Origin: Paenibacillus sp. SZ31
GTDB lineage: Bacteria > Bacillota > Bacilli > Paenibacillales > Paenibacillaceae
DNA: 64,000 nucleotides
Assembly (NCBI RefSeq): GCF_012912005.1
Contig: NZ_JABBEA010000018.1
Location: 62,001-126,000, forward strand
Reading direction: 5' to 3'
In this document: in pieces, positions 43,261 through 52,695 of the stretch
Position numbering within the stretch: position 1 is the first letter of the stretch
Layout: each line of letters begins with the position of its first letter
The notes under the pieces: model-generated
Told to the model about the DNA's origin: nothing
The model's database searches: none
Seen by the model: only the letters and a program-made list of their open reading frames with translations
Program-made: the position numbers and the translations under genes

Positions 43261-43735
43261 TAGCTTCCTTTTCCTCTGGGGACAGAGTGTACGTGGACTC
43301 TCCCCCTTTAAGAGGTTTTGCATATACATAAGAACCGTCGCGGTTATATATCCCCGTAAGAATCATGCCATCCTGGCTATCGTTAATCATGGCCATCGAG
43401 AAGCTCAGATCACTACCATTCTCTCCATAAGCATTGTATCTTTTTACGCCAACTTTACCTTGAATGCGGGTCAGCTTTTGCATGACAACTTGCAGCTGAT
43501 TCGTTTGCAGTTTGTGTTCATCCTCAATGCTGTCCATCTGAATTTTCAGATTAATGAGCAGCGATTCCAGGTCCTCTACTCCACTGCCAGCCATCATGGC
43601 TTCATATTTACGTTTAAACTTTCGTAACTTTGCCCCTTGAGCAATACTCACAATCAGCAAGATCACCGTAAGTAATGCCATTCCGCCAATAATCCATAAC
43701 AGCTGTTCCAGAATCAGCTCGTTTAATTCAGCCAT
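43235..43735 (-). CDS. DUF4446 membrane protein
   Basis: 166 residues: one membrane helix (about 9-33), a coiled-coil stretch (about 50-95, LESLLINLKIQMDSIEDEHKLQTNQLQVV in register) and a beta-rich end GVKRYNAYGENGSDLSFSMAM then DGMILTGIYNRD. Matches DUF4446. Unknown function; conserved near parB in Firmicutes. Convergent with yyaC. Confidence 0.85.
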   Translation of the reverse strand: MAELNELILEQLLWIIGGMALLTVILLIVSIAQGAKLRKFKRKYEAMMAGSGVEDLESLLINLKIQMDSIEDEHKLQTNQLQVVMQKLTRIQGKVGVKRYNAYGENGSDLSFSMAMINDSQDGMILTGIYNRDGSYVYAKPLKGGESTYTLSPEEKEAITLAQQAE

Positions 43736-43874
43736 GTAATTGCAACTACCCCTCTATATTTTTGATCAGATTAACGTCTGTCTGTATTATTATCATTCAT
43801 TATAAATCAACCCGATATTCATCAGATTAATCATGCAGCTCTGTACCAAATGAGTTCGCCATTTCAACTCTAAA

Positions 43875-45035
43875 CTAGTCTTTGTCTACCCGTGTCAACT
43901 CCAACACTGCCTTAACGAGTGTATCCACATGTTCTCTGGTCGAATTGTACCCCACACTGGCCCTTACCGCTCCAGTAGCGGTTGTACCAGCAGATTCGTG
44001 TGCAAGCGGTGTGCAATGAAAACCAGAGCGAACCGCAATTCCATAATTCCGATCTAATCGGAAGGCGAGTTGTGCTGGATCATACCCATCCACAGTAAAG
44101 GATACTAATCCGGTACGTGGCTGTCCAATCTCTGGACCGAGCATTCGAATGCCCTTAACGGATGACAACCCAGCCATCATATGTTGGGTCAACTCCCACT
44201 CATGTTGGTAGATGAGCGCTGGTGTCATCTCAAGTACATGCTTCACACCCGCATTCAGTCCTGCAATCCCAACGGTATTCGGCGTCCCCGCTTCATACCG
44301 ATCAGGACGCACCTTCGGCTGCTCCAGCGCTTCTGACTGACTTCCTGTTCCTCCATGAAGTAAAGGCTCTATATCGAGCTCAGGAGCAATGTACAAGCCT
44401 CCTGTCCCCTGAGGACCAAGCAATCCCTTGTGTCCCGGGAATGCAAGCATATCAATATTCAGTTGTTGTACATTCACAGGCATAACCCCAGCACTTTGAG
44501 CTGCATCTACCAACAAGATCGCTTGATGTTTACGACACAGGAGCGAAATTTCACCAATAGGAAGAATACTGCCAAGCAGATTGGAACTATGTGTACATAC
44601 CACTAATCTGGTATTCGAACGAAACATACGTTCCATTAGCTTCAGATCAATAGCTCCCGCAGCATTAACAGGTACATAATCAATCTCCACATTTCGGAGT
44701 CTGCGCATATACTCTAGTGGTCGTCTGACTGAGTTATGTTCCGCCATGGTGGCAATCACATGATCGCCTTCCTTGAGCGAACCTTGAATAGCCAGATTTA
44801 GCGCTTCTGTCGTATTCGATCCGAATGCAATATCATTCGCATTCTTAATACCAAAAATATTAGATATAGATCTTCTGGCCTCGAACAGTACACGACTTGC
44901 CTGAACAGCCATCCGGTGACTGCCTCTGCCAGGATTGGCTCCTGCAATCTCCAGTGCACTCAGCATCGCATCACCGACAGCAGGTGGTTTCGGCCAAGAT
45001 GTTGCTGCATGATCTAGATAGATAACTCCCTCCAC
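43875..45035 (-). CDS. Class V aminotransferase/cysteine desulfurase-family protein
   Basis: 386 residues, PLP-dependent type V fold. Starts MEGVIYLDHAATSWPKP. PLP Lys in FPGHKGLLGPQGTGG, the PLP ring contact in ATMAEHNS (HNS) and Asp in VDAAQSAG. A catalytic-type Cys lies in RSGFHCTPLAHE. Resembles the am_tr_V_EF2568-type family associated with selenium/molybdenum enzymes, which usually pairs with DUF3343. Transcribed separately before parB's terminator. Not the SufS/IscS pathway enzyme by context. Confidence 0.82.
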   Translation of the reverse strand: MEGVIYLDHAATSWPKPPAVGDAMLSALEIAGANPGRGSHRMAVQASRVLFEARRSISNIFGIKNANDIAFGSNTTEALNLAIQGSLKEGDHVIATMAEHNSVRRPLEYMRRLRNVEIDYVPVNAAGAIDLKLMERMFRSNTRLVVCTHSSNLLGSILPIGEISLLCRKHQAILLVDAAQSAGVMPVNVQQLNIDMLAFPGHKGLLGPQGTGGLYIAPELDIEPLLHGGTGSQSEALEQPKVRPDRYEAGTPNTVGIAGLNAGVKHVLEMTPALIYQHEWELTQHMMAGLSSVKGIRMLGPEIGQPRTGLVSFTVDGYDPAQLAFRLDRNYGIAVRSGFHCTPLAHESAGTTATGAVRASVGYNSTREHVDTLVKAVLELTRVDKD

Positions 45036-45098
45036 CTTACAACCACCTCTGTCCCATTAATTAATTATTCGCCTGCACATACTGCACATCTAACTCTG

Positions 45099-45149
45099 TA
45101 AAAAAAGAATGACATATCGTTTCTCCATGGTACAGAGGCGATATGTCAT
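45099..45149 (-). terminator. Terminator after parB
   Basis: Perfect 11-bp stem ATGACATATCG/CGATATGTCAT (45109-45119 and 45139-45149) followed leftward by T6-7. Confidence 0.8.
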
Positions 45150-45195
45150 GACATGAGTAAGCCCCGCATGTTGTTATGAATCATCGATCCGACTA

Positions 45196-46041
45196 TTATT
45201 GTAACAATTCCAATAGCCGTTCCAGATCCTGTTGACTGTAGTAGTTGAGCTCAATTTTACCTTTATCTTTGTTGTGCTTAATTTTCACTGTTGTTTTGAA
45301 ACGTTCACGCAGTGACTCTTCCACCGTATCAATGAACGGATCTTTCTTCTTCAACTTCGATTTGGCTTTTGCCTCACCCATCTTGGAACGATCCAGTTGT
45401 TGAACAGCTTCCTCCAACTCACGCACACTCCATTGCTGATCAATGGTTTGTTTGGCAAGTTGCTTCACCATAACCTCATCTTTAACACCCACGATCGCAC
45501 GTGCATGTCCCATAGATAATGTTCCACGTGAAACATGATCTTTTACTTCTTCCGGCAATGATAACAGACGCAAGAAGTTAGCAATGTGAGAACGTGATTT
45601 ACCAACTTTTACAGACAACTCTTCTTGAGTCAACGCGAATTGGTCCATTAACCCTTGATAAGCAACTGCAACTTCCATGGCATTCAGATTCTCCCGTTGC
45701 AGATTCTCGATCAATGCAATCTCCATTACCTGCTGATCACTGAAGTTGCGGACTACAGCGGGTACGGTGGCATTACCACAATATTGGGATGCTCTGAACC
45801 GCCGCTCTCCGGCAATAATCTCATAACCTCGCAATACAGGACGTACAATAATGGGTTGTATGACACCATGCTGCCGAATGGACTCAGCCAGTTCATGTAT
45901 TGCGCCCTCATCAAACACCTTACGTGGTTGATAGGGGTTAGCCCGCAGTTGACTAATCGGGATTTCTACGACTTTATCATCGTCATTAATTGAAAGCGAA
46001 GGAATGAGGGCATCAAGACCTTTTCCAAGCCGCTTACTCAT
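45196..46041 (-). CDS. parB: ParB/Spo0J chromosome segregation protein
   Basis: 281 residues. CTP-binding ParB domain with GERRFRAS box, central KorB-type HTH (SVKVGKSRSHIANFLRLLSLP) and a C-terminal dimerisation helix. Nucleates on parS, slides as a clamp and works with ParA to place origins. ATG overlaps the parA stop by eight bases. The gene contains a parS site itself (45520-45535). Confidence 0.97.
   Translation of the reverse strand: MSKRLGKGLDALIPSLSINDDDKVVEIPISQLRANPYQPRKVFDEGAIHELAESIRQHGVIQPIIVRPVLRGYEIIAGERRFRASQYCGNATVPAVVRNFSDQQVMEIALIENLQRENLNAMEVAVAYQGLMDQFALTQEELSVKVGKSRSHIANFLRLLSLPEEVKDHVSRGTLSMGHARAIVGVKDEVMVKQLAKQTIDQQWSVRELEEAVQQLDRSKMGEAKAKSKLKKKDPFIDTVEESLRERFKTTVKIKHNKDKGKIELNYYSQQDLERLLELLQ
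45520..45535. promoter_or_regulatory. parS site inside parB
   Basis: TGTTCCACGTGAAACA matches the parS consensus TGTTNCACGTGAAACA exactly. Same sequence and position type as in B. subtilis spo0J. Confidence 0.92.
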
Positions 46042-46795
46042 AAGAAATCACTTCCTTTGCGAGCTCTAAATAAACTTCCGCCCCTCTTGACCGAGGGTCA
46101 TACGTGATAATCGATTGACCATGAGATGGTGCTTCACTAAGCCGTACGTTACGCGGAATAATCGTTTGATATACTTTTTGTTGAAAATACTTCTTCACTT
46201 CTTCAATAACCTGTATCCCCAGATTGGTCCGTGCATCAAACATCGTCAGCAATACCCCTTCAATCTGCAGGGATGTATTCAGATGTTTTTGTACCAGACG
46301 AACCGTATTAAGCAACTGGCTTAATCCTTCAAGTGCATAGTACTCACACTGAATCGGAATGATCACCGAATCGGAAGCGGTTAACGAATTGATCGTCAAC
46401 ATACCAAGAGAAGGTGGGCAATCGATCAGTATGTAATCATAGTTTTTTTTCACCATGGCGAGTGATTTTTTCAGGCGAACTTCCCGTGATATCGTGGAAA
46501 CCAATTCAATCTCGGCTCCGGCAAGCTGAATCGTTGCAGGTATGATATGAAGGCCTTCAATCTGAGTCTCCACAATCGCTTCTTGAGGAGGAACCTCATT
46601 AATAATGACATCATATATACAATTAGCCACATCTGCTTTATTGATTCCGACTCCGCTGGTTGTATTCCCCTGAGGGTCAATATCGACAAGCAATACTCTT
46701 TTCCCGAGTGAAGCCAGTCCTGCACCCAAGTTAACAGATGTCGTCGTTTTCCCCACACCGCCCTTTTGATTTGCTACGGCCATAATCTTAGACAA
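46034..46795 (-). CDS. parA: ParA/Soj ATPase
   Basis: 253 residues. Deviant Walker A KGGVGKTTTSVN, Walker B IDCPPSLG, and the switch motif VDIDPQGN. DNA-binding ATPase that with ParB moves origins and influences DnaA. First gene of the parAB operon. Confidence 0.97.
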   Translation of the reverse strand: MSKIMAVANQKGGVGKTTTSVNLGAGLASLGKRVLLVDIDPQGNTTSGVGINKADVANCIYDVIINEVPPQEAIVETQIEGLHIIPATIQLAGAEIELVSTISREVRLKKSLAMVKKNYDYILIDCPPSLGMLTINSLTASDSVIIPIQCEYYALEGLSQLLNTVRLVQKHLNTSLQIEGVLLTMFDARTNLGIQVIEEVKKYFQQKVYQTIIPRNVRLSEAPSHGQSIITYDPRSRGAEVYLELAKEVISYE

Positions 46796-46946
46796 TTACT
46801 TCACCTCAAATAAAATAGGAGTCTTTTCTTGTAGGTTGTGAGATATTGTTAACAAAAAGCAGGCGGCTATCGTCCACACAAACAACAACTACCGTTCCAT
46901 CAATATACCGTTCTTTAAAAATCCAGGCCTATCTTGCTTTATAGAC

Positions 46947-46968
46947 ATAAAAAGCGGCTCATTGCCGC
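46947..46968 (-). terminator. Terminator after noc
   Basis: GCGGC-AATGA-GCCGC stem (46954-46968) followed leftward by TTTTTATG. Confidence 0.65.
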
Positions 46969-46980
46969 CATAAGCTTCAA

Positions 46981-47799
46981 TTATTTACGTTTTGGAATAT
47001 GGATAACAATCTCGTAATGATCCTCATGGTCTGCTTCTTTTGTTTTAATGTCCAGACCAGAGCCAGTTACCATATCAATGGATTGACGAATTGTATTAAG
47101 TGCAAGTCTTACATCCTTGGTAAAGGAAACACGTCTAGATTTTTTAATCTTGGAAGATTCCTTGTAAAAGGCCACACGTGCCTCTGTCTGTTTCACATTC
47201 AATTCTTTTTCAATAATCTCACCGAGCAACTTCATCTGCAGTTCTTCCGTATCGAGAGAAAGTAATGCTCTTGCATGCCGTTCAGAAATTTTGCGTTCCA
47301 TTAATGCAGCCTTAATGCCTTCCGGAAGCTGTAACAACCGAATTTTGTTGGCGATGGTTGACTGGCTTTTGCCGAGTCGTTGTGCAAGACTTTCCTGTGT
47401 CAGTTGATGCAAGTCGATCAGCTTCTGATAAGCGACGGCTTCTTCAATGGAGGTCAATCCTTCACGCTGCAAGTTCTCAATCAGTGCAATGGATGCGGCC
47501 TGAGAATCGTTGAATTCACGCACAATGGCTGGAATCGTATCCAAACCCAGTTTTCGAACTGCACGCCAGCGACGTTCCCCGGCAATAATCTCATATGATC
47601 CATTTCGCACGCGAACGACAATAGGCTGAATTACGCCATGTGTTTTGATCGTCTGCAACAACTCATCAATTTTATCATCATCAAAAATAGTACGGGGTTG
47701 ATATGGGCTGCTCACAATTTCATTAACCGGAATCTGTTTGATCTCATCTCCGTTATTGCGCTCCGCCAAACCAAACAACTTCGAAAATTGTTCTTTCAT
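46981..47799 (-). CDS. noc: Noc nucleoid occlusion protein
   Basis: 272 residues from ATG 47799 (MKEQFSKLFGLAERN), the amphipathic N-terminus that binds membrane in Noc. ParB-like CTPase domain (GERRWRAV) and HTH (AQRLGKSQSTIANKIRLLQLP). Noc binds NBS sites and blocks septum assembly over DNA. A paralogue of ParB two genes away, as in Bacillus. Confidence 0.92.
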   Translation of the reverse strand: MKEQFSKLFGLAERNNGDEIKQIPVNEIVSSPYQPRTIFDDDKIDELLQTIKTHGVIQPIVVRVRNGSYEIIAGERRWRAVRKLGLDTIPAIVREFNDSQAASIALIENLQREGLTSIEEAVAYQKLIDLHQLTQESLAQRLGKSQSTIANKIRLLQLPEGIKAALMERKISERHARALLSLDTEELQMKLLGEIIEKELNVKQTEARVAFYKESSKIKKSRRVSFTKDVRLALNTIRQSIDMVTGSGLDIKTKEADHEDHYEIVIHIPKRK

Positions 47800-47829
47800 T
47801 CCGCAGATTACCACCTAGTTTCGTAATAG

Positions 47830-48227
47830 CTCCCACAATCTTTGCAGGTGCTTCTTATTCAATAAACGACCCTTCAATTGCATCGTTCTTGGAATAAGTT
47901 TTGCCTTTCATAACGCTTCCTGTCATGCAACACTGAACGCGTATCCATCTATCTATACATATACTCTATGATCGCTGTAACCCAGGATCGGATACTTCTA
48001 TTCTATCATCTTTTCTATCATAATCCTATGCTTACCTATTCTTTAAACTCTGCTTATTTTCCTGCTTTTTCTTTGTGAATATTGGAAATATGGCGACTTG
48101 TACACATATAATTCTTGAAAATGTTCATGTGTTACTACGCGTTGAATTGATCATTATGCATGATTAAAGAGATATGTAATAGGAAGTATCCATGATGTTG
48201 ATCCAGTCCTCTATTTCAGAAGACAAA
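47830..48227. other. AT-rich gene-free region upstream of noc
   Basis: About 400 bases with no supported gene. It should hold the noc promoter (minus strand), but several weak -10-like hexamers prevent a choice. Confidence 0.4.
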
Positions 48228-48263
48228 AAAAAGAAGATGTTTCACGTGAAACATCTTCTTTTT
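48228..48263. promoter_or_regulatory. parS within a perfect 36-bp palindrome, also a terminator hairpin
   Basis: The parS sequence TGTTTCACGTGAAACA (48238-48253) is extended on both sides so that 48228-48245 and 48246-48263 are exact inverted copies, with A-runs on the left and T-runs on the right. On either strand an RNA would form a long hairpin followed by U's, so it can terminate transcription of the mnmG-rsmG operon. Confidence 0.95.
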
Positions 48264-48315
48264 CCATGGCTAAAATTATATTTAGTTTTGACTACCTTCA
48301 AAAACCCTCATCCAA

Positions 48316-49038
48316 CTATACCAGTGGAGTCTTCATTGGAGTGCCTGGCTTACGCGGGTACTTATAAGGTGTCTTATCAAATTTCTGGATCAGGATGATA
48401 TGGCGCTCTGATTCTTCAACCGGCAGCTGGAAAGGATGAACGGCTTTCACCCGTCCTTTCAGCTGATTGAAGCTGAACTCCGCTTCCTTCATTTCCTCAC
48501 GTGGGTCTCCGCCCTTCATCGCAGCGAACATTCCACCTTTGCGAACAAACGGAAGACAGAATTCATTCAGTACAGCCAGCTTGGCTACTGCACGCGCCGT
48601 AACGAGATCGTAACTGTCACGATACCCTTCTTTGCGTCCGATCTCTTCAGCACGTCCATGGACCAACTCCACGTCTGTCAGGCCAAGGATATCTACCACA
48701 TGCTGTAGAAAACCAATACGTTTATTCAATGAGTCTATGATCGTCAGCTCAATGTGCGGGAAAAAGATTTTCAGGGGTAATCCAGGAAAACCCGCTCCTG
48801 AACCAATGTCAGCAAGCCTATTTACTTTAGTCATGTCTGTATAAAAAGCCAGCGATACCGAATCATAGAAATGCTTGGTATACACTTGCTCCCGATCCGT
48901 AATTCCGGTCAGATTCATCTTTTCATTCCAGGATACCAGTTCCTGATAATACAGTTCGAATTGCTCCAACTGGAGTTCGCCCAGCTCTAATCCATGTTTC
49001 TTTAAGCGCCGCTGCAGTTGCTGTTGAATATCGTCCAT
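48316..49038 (-). CDS. rsmG: 16S rRNA (guanine527-N7)-methyltransferase RsmG
   Basis: 240 residues. Opening helix bundle, SAM motif LADIGSGAGFPGLPLKI, VTARAVA and the C-terminal RKPGTP. Methylates G527 in 16S rRNA; loss gives low-level streptomycin resistance in other species. Its ATG overlaps the mnmG stop (TAATG). Confidence 0.97.
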   Translation of the reverse strand: MDDIQQQLQRRLKKHGLELGELQLEQFELYYQELVSWNEKMNLTGITDREQVYTKHFYDSVSLAFYTDMTKVNRLADIGSGAGFPGLPLKIFFPHIELTIIDSLNKRIGFLQHVVDILGLTDVELVHGRAEEIGRKEGYRDSYDLVTARAVAKLAVLNEFCLPFVRKGGMFAAMKGGDPREEMKEAEFSFNQLKGRVKAVHPFQLPVEESERHIILIQKFDKTPYKYPRKPGTPMKTPLV

Positions 49039-50927
49039 TATTGTCCCCTTGCTGCGGTTACACGGTTATAATGCTCCAGGTAGACCAGCAGAATGGAGAT
49101 GTCGGCAGGAGTAACTCCAGCAATACGAGAAGCCTGACCAATCGAGATTGGACGAATCGTAGTGAGCTTCTGCTTGGCTTCCATAGCAAGACCATGAATC
49201 TCATCATATACGATGGTGTCCGGAATTTTCTTTTTCTCCATCTTTTGCAAACGTTCCACGTGGATCAATTGTTTCTCAATATAACCCGCATATTTAATTT
49301 GTATTTCCACTTGTTCTTTCATATCTGCTGTCAGTTCTACCTCAGATGGTGAGAGCTGTTCAATCAGTTCATACCCCAGCTCCGGGCGACGCAGCAAGGT
49401 AAGCAACGTACTGCCATCCTGAATAGGTGTAGATCCGTACTCTTCCAGCTTTGCGTTCACTTCAACCGGGCGAGCTTTAGCCACTTTCAGACGCGCGACT
49501 TCCTGCTCGACTTTCGCCTTTTTATCCAAGAATTTCGTATAACGATCTTCAGGGATCAGTCCAATATCATGTCCGATTGCCGTCAAACGCATGTCTGCAT
49601 TATCATGGCGAAGCAACAGGCGATACTCGGCACGTGAAGTCAACAGACGATAAGGTTCATTCGTACCCTTTGTTACCAGATCATCAATCAGCACACCAAT
49701 ATATCCTTGCGAACGATCAAGCACAATCGGCTCTTTGTCTTGTACTTTGCGTGCTGCATTAATGCCGGCCATAACGCCTTGTCCAGCCGCTTCTTCATAA
49801 CCCGAAGTACCGTTAATCTGACCCGCTGTGAACAGACCTGGCAGACGTTTGGTTTCAAGTGACGGCCACAATTGTGTAGGCACCATCGCATCGTATTCAA
49901 TTGCATAACCGTTACGCATCATTTCTACTTTTTCCATACCTGGAATCGAGCGCAGAACCGCAAGCTGAACATCTTCTGGCAGACTCGTAGATAGCCCCTG
50001 CACATAATACTCCGATGTATTTTTGCCTTCCGGCTCCAGGAAAATCTGATGTTTCGGTTTGTCGCTAAACCGGACAATTTTATCTTCAATGGATGGACAG
50101 TAACGCGGTCCAGTCCCTTCAATCACACCCGAAAACATCGGTGCACGATGCAGATTATCATTAATAATCTGATGTGTTTCCACAGATGTATACGTCAACC
50201 AGCAAGGCAGTTGCTCATTATCGGAAGATTCTGTTTCATAGGAAAAGAACTTCGGCTCATCATCACCAGGCTGAATTTCGGTTTTGCTAAAATCAATCGT
50301 ATCCTTATGCACACGTGGAGGTGTACCTGTTTTGAAACGAACCAGATCGAAGCCCAGTTCACGCAGATGCTCTGACAATTTAAGAGATGGTTGTTGATTG
50401 TTCGGTCCACTCTCATACATCAACTCACCCATAATTACTTTACCGCGCAAGTATGTGCCTGTCGTCAGAACGACGGCTTTGGCCCGATACTCTGTTCCGG
50501 TCTGAGTCACGACTCCTACACACTTTCCATCTTCAACGATCAGGCGATCAACCATACCCTGACGCATCGTCAGATTACGTTCATTCTCCATCGTTTCCTT
50601 CATTTTATGCTGGTAGGAGAATTTATCTGCTTGAGCACGAAGCGCGTGAACAGCAGGCCCTTTACCCGTGTTGAGCATCCGCATCTGAATAAAGGTCTTA
50701 TCGATATTCCGTCCCATTTCTCCACCAAGTGCATCAATCTCACGGACAACATGTCCTTTAGCCGGTCCCCCAATGGATGGGTTACAAGGCATAAAGGCCA
50801 CCATATCCAGATTGATGGTAATCATTAGTGTTTTGGACCCCATACGGGCTGCGGCCAGCGCGGATTCCACACCAGCATGTCCTGCACCAACGACGATTAC
50901 ATCATAACTGCCGCCATCAAAAGCCAT
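49038..50927 (-). CDS. mnmG: tRNA uridine-5-carboxymethylaminomethyl synthesis enzyme MnmG
   Basis: 629 residues. FAD-binding VVGAGHAGVESALAAARMG, conserved MPCNPSIGGPAKGH, GTYLRGKV and the C-terminal helical domain that binds MnmE. With MnmE it modifies the wobble uridine of tRNAs. It is followed by rsmG and preceded by mnmE with a 180-base gap. Confidence 0.98.
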   Translation of the reverse strand: MAFDGGSYDVIVVGAGHAGVESALAAARMGSKTLMITINLDMVAFMPCNPSIGGPAKGHVVREIDALGGEMGRNIDKTFIQMRMLNTGKGPAVHALRAQADKFSYQHKMKETMENERNLTMRQGMVDRLIVEDGKCVGVVTQTGTEYRAKAVVLTTGTYLRGKVIMGELMYESGPNNQQPSLKLSEHLRELGFDLVRFKTGTPPRVHKDTIDFSKTEIQPGDDEPKFFSYETESSDNEQLPCWLTYTSVETHQIINDNLHRAPMFSGVIEGTGPRYCPSIEDKIVRFSDKPKHQIFLEPEGKNTSEYYVQGLSTSLPEDVQLAVLRSIPGMEKVEMMRNGYAIEYDAMVPTQLWPSLETKRLPGLFTAGQINGTSGYEEAAGQGVMAGINAARKVQDKEPIVLDRSQGYIGVLIDDLVTKGTNEPYRLLTSRAEYRLLLRHDNADMRLTAIGHDIGLIPEDRYTKFLDKKAKVEQEVARLKVAKARPVEVNAKLEEYGSTPIQDGSTLLTLLRRPELGYELIEQLSPSEVELTADMKEQVEIQIKYAGYIEKQLIHVERLQKMEKKKIPDTIVYDEIHGLAMEAKQKLTTIRPISIGQASRIAGVTPADISILLVYLEHYNRVTAARGQ

Positions 50928-51107
50928 TCCTGTTTACCTCCTTATAATGAAAACGAAATACTTCTAACCGTTCATCGGAACTTGCATTCCTATCTATATG
51001 AAACCAACACGTAATGGCTACAACATCATTCCATCCTTTGACAACAGGCAGAAATTGTACCTCTCCATCATACACTACGATTCAAGCTTATCCGCAGTAT
51101 ATTATTT

Positions 51108-52484
51108 TTACTTTCCTAGACAGAATTGGGAGAAGATCTGATCAATTAATGCATCATGTGCCGTATCTCCAACAATCTCGCCCAAATGCTCCCACGCTAA
51201 ACGAACATCAATCTGAATCATATCGATTGGAATGAACTGCTCTGCCGCTTCATAGGCATCCACCAGGGACTGCTTCGCTTTTTTGAGCAAAGCAATATGA
51301 CGCACATTACTGACATAAGTCAGGTCTGCGGACTCCAGCTTACCACTAAAGAATAGCGTAGAGATGGCATCTTCCAGTCGATCTACACCCAGATCATCTT
51401 TCACCGACATCGGTACAAGCCGCTCTTCCGGAATGTAACGAAGCAGCACGTCACGTTCTACCTGTGGCGTTAAGTCCATTTTATTCATAATGATTATCGA
51501 TTGTCTACCGCGGATTTGTTCCAATAATTCAATCTCATCGGGATGAAGTGGCTCAGCAGCATTCACAACCATCAAGATCAGATCAGCTTCGCTTACCGCA
51601 GAACGAGAGCGTTCTACCCCGATCTTCTCTACAACGTCCATCGTTTCCCGAATTCCTGCCGTATCAAGTAACTTCAATGGGATATTATTAATCGTAATGA
51701 ACTCCTCGATCACGTCACGAGTTGTTCCTGGAATGTCCGTGACGATGGCTCGATTGTCTTGGGCAAGTGTATTCATCAATGAGGATTTACCTACGTTAGG
51801 TCGTCCAACAATAGCCGTCGTGATACCTTCTCGCAGGATCTTTCCTTGCTCTGCTGTGGTAAGCAATTTATCGATCTCAGTCATAACCTGACTGGACTTT
51901 TCCTTAATGAAATCAGACGTTAACGACTCCACATCATGCTCGGGGTAATCGATATTCACTTCAATGTGAGCCAGTGTTTCCACCAATGTATATCGTAGAT
52001 CACGCAGTTTAGAGGATAGTTTGCCTTCAACCTGTTTCAATGCAACCGAGAAAGCTCGGTCCGATTTGGAACGAATAAGATCCATGACACCTTCAGCCTG
52101 AGACAGGTCAATCCGCCCATTGAGGAACGCACGCTTCGTGAACTCACCCGGTTCAGCCAGACGAATATCAAGCTGCAACAGCAGGTCCATGACCCGTTTT
52201 ACCGACACCACACCGCCATGCGCACTGATCTCCACGACATCTTCTGTTGTGAATGAGCGTGGTGCCCGCATGACCGTAACCAGCACTTCCTCGATCTTCT
52301 CGCCGCTCGCCGGATCTATGATATGACCATAATGAACCGTATGGGATGCTGCCTGAGTTAAAGGGGTTTTGCTGCGAAAAATCTTTTCCGTCTCCGACAC
52401 TGCTTCCGGGCCGCTGACCCGGATCACGGCGATCCCCGCCTCTCCGACAGCTGTTGATATCGCTGTGATCGTATCACTGAACAT
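51108..52484 (-). CDS. mnmE: tRNA modification GTPase MnmE
   Basis: 458 residues: N-terminal tetrahydrofolate-binding domain (MFSDTITAISTAVGEAGIAVIRVSG), helical domain, a Ras-like G domain inserted with GRPNVGKSSLMN, DIPGTTRD, DTAG and NKMD, and the C-terminal CLGK, where the cysteine is conserved. Partner of MnmG. Confidence 0.98.
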   Translation of the reverse strand: MFSDTITAISTAVGEAGIAVIRVSGPEAVSETEKIFRSKTPLTQAASHTVHYGHIIDPASGEKIEEVLVTVMRAPRSFTTEDVVEISAHGGVVSVKRVMDLLLQLDIRLAEPGEFTKRAFLNGRIDLSQAEGVMDLIRSKSDRAFSVALKQVEGKLSSKLRDLRYTLVETLAHIEVNIDYPEHDVESLTSDFIKEKSSQVMTEIDKLLTTAEQGKILREGITTAIVGRPNVGKSSLMNTLAQDNRAIVTDIPGTTRDVIEEFITINNIPLKLLDTAGIRETMDVVEKIGVERSRSAVSEADLILMVVNAAEPLHPDEIELLEQIRGRQSIIIMNKMDLTPQVERDVLLRYIPEERLVPMSVKDDLGVDRLEDAISTLFFSGKLESADLTYVSNVRHIALLKKAKQSLVDAYEAAEQFIPIDMIQIDVRLAWEHLGEIVGDTAHDALIDQIFSQFCLGK

Positions 52485-52639
52485 GGTTATCTCTCCTTGC
52501 TCTATTTTAAAATTGCCGCCCCTCGGGGGACGTCATATCCATTTTCAACTCTATTGATGATATATCATATGACATGCTGCTTATCGTATTAAGTTCACTA
52601 TTTACCTGTGTTACGCATCTTATCAAATTGCTTCTGTAC

Positions 52640-52680
52640 GAAAAAAGCAATGGCTTCTGCACCGGGCAGGAAGCCATTGC
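52640..52680 (-). terminator. Terminator after jag
   Basis: Perfect 11-bp stem GCAATGGCTTC/GAAGCCATTGC (52647-52657 and 52670-52680) with T6 leftward. Ends the rnpA-yidC-jag unit before mnmE. Confidence 0.85.
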
Positions 52681-52695
52681 GTCTTCAATTTCGTG

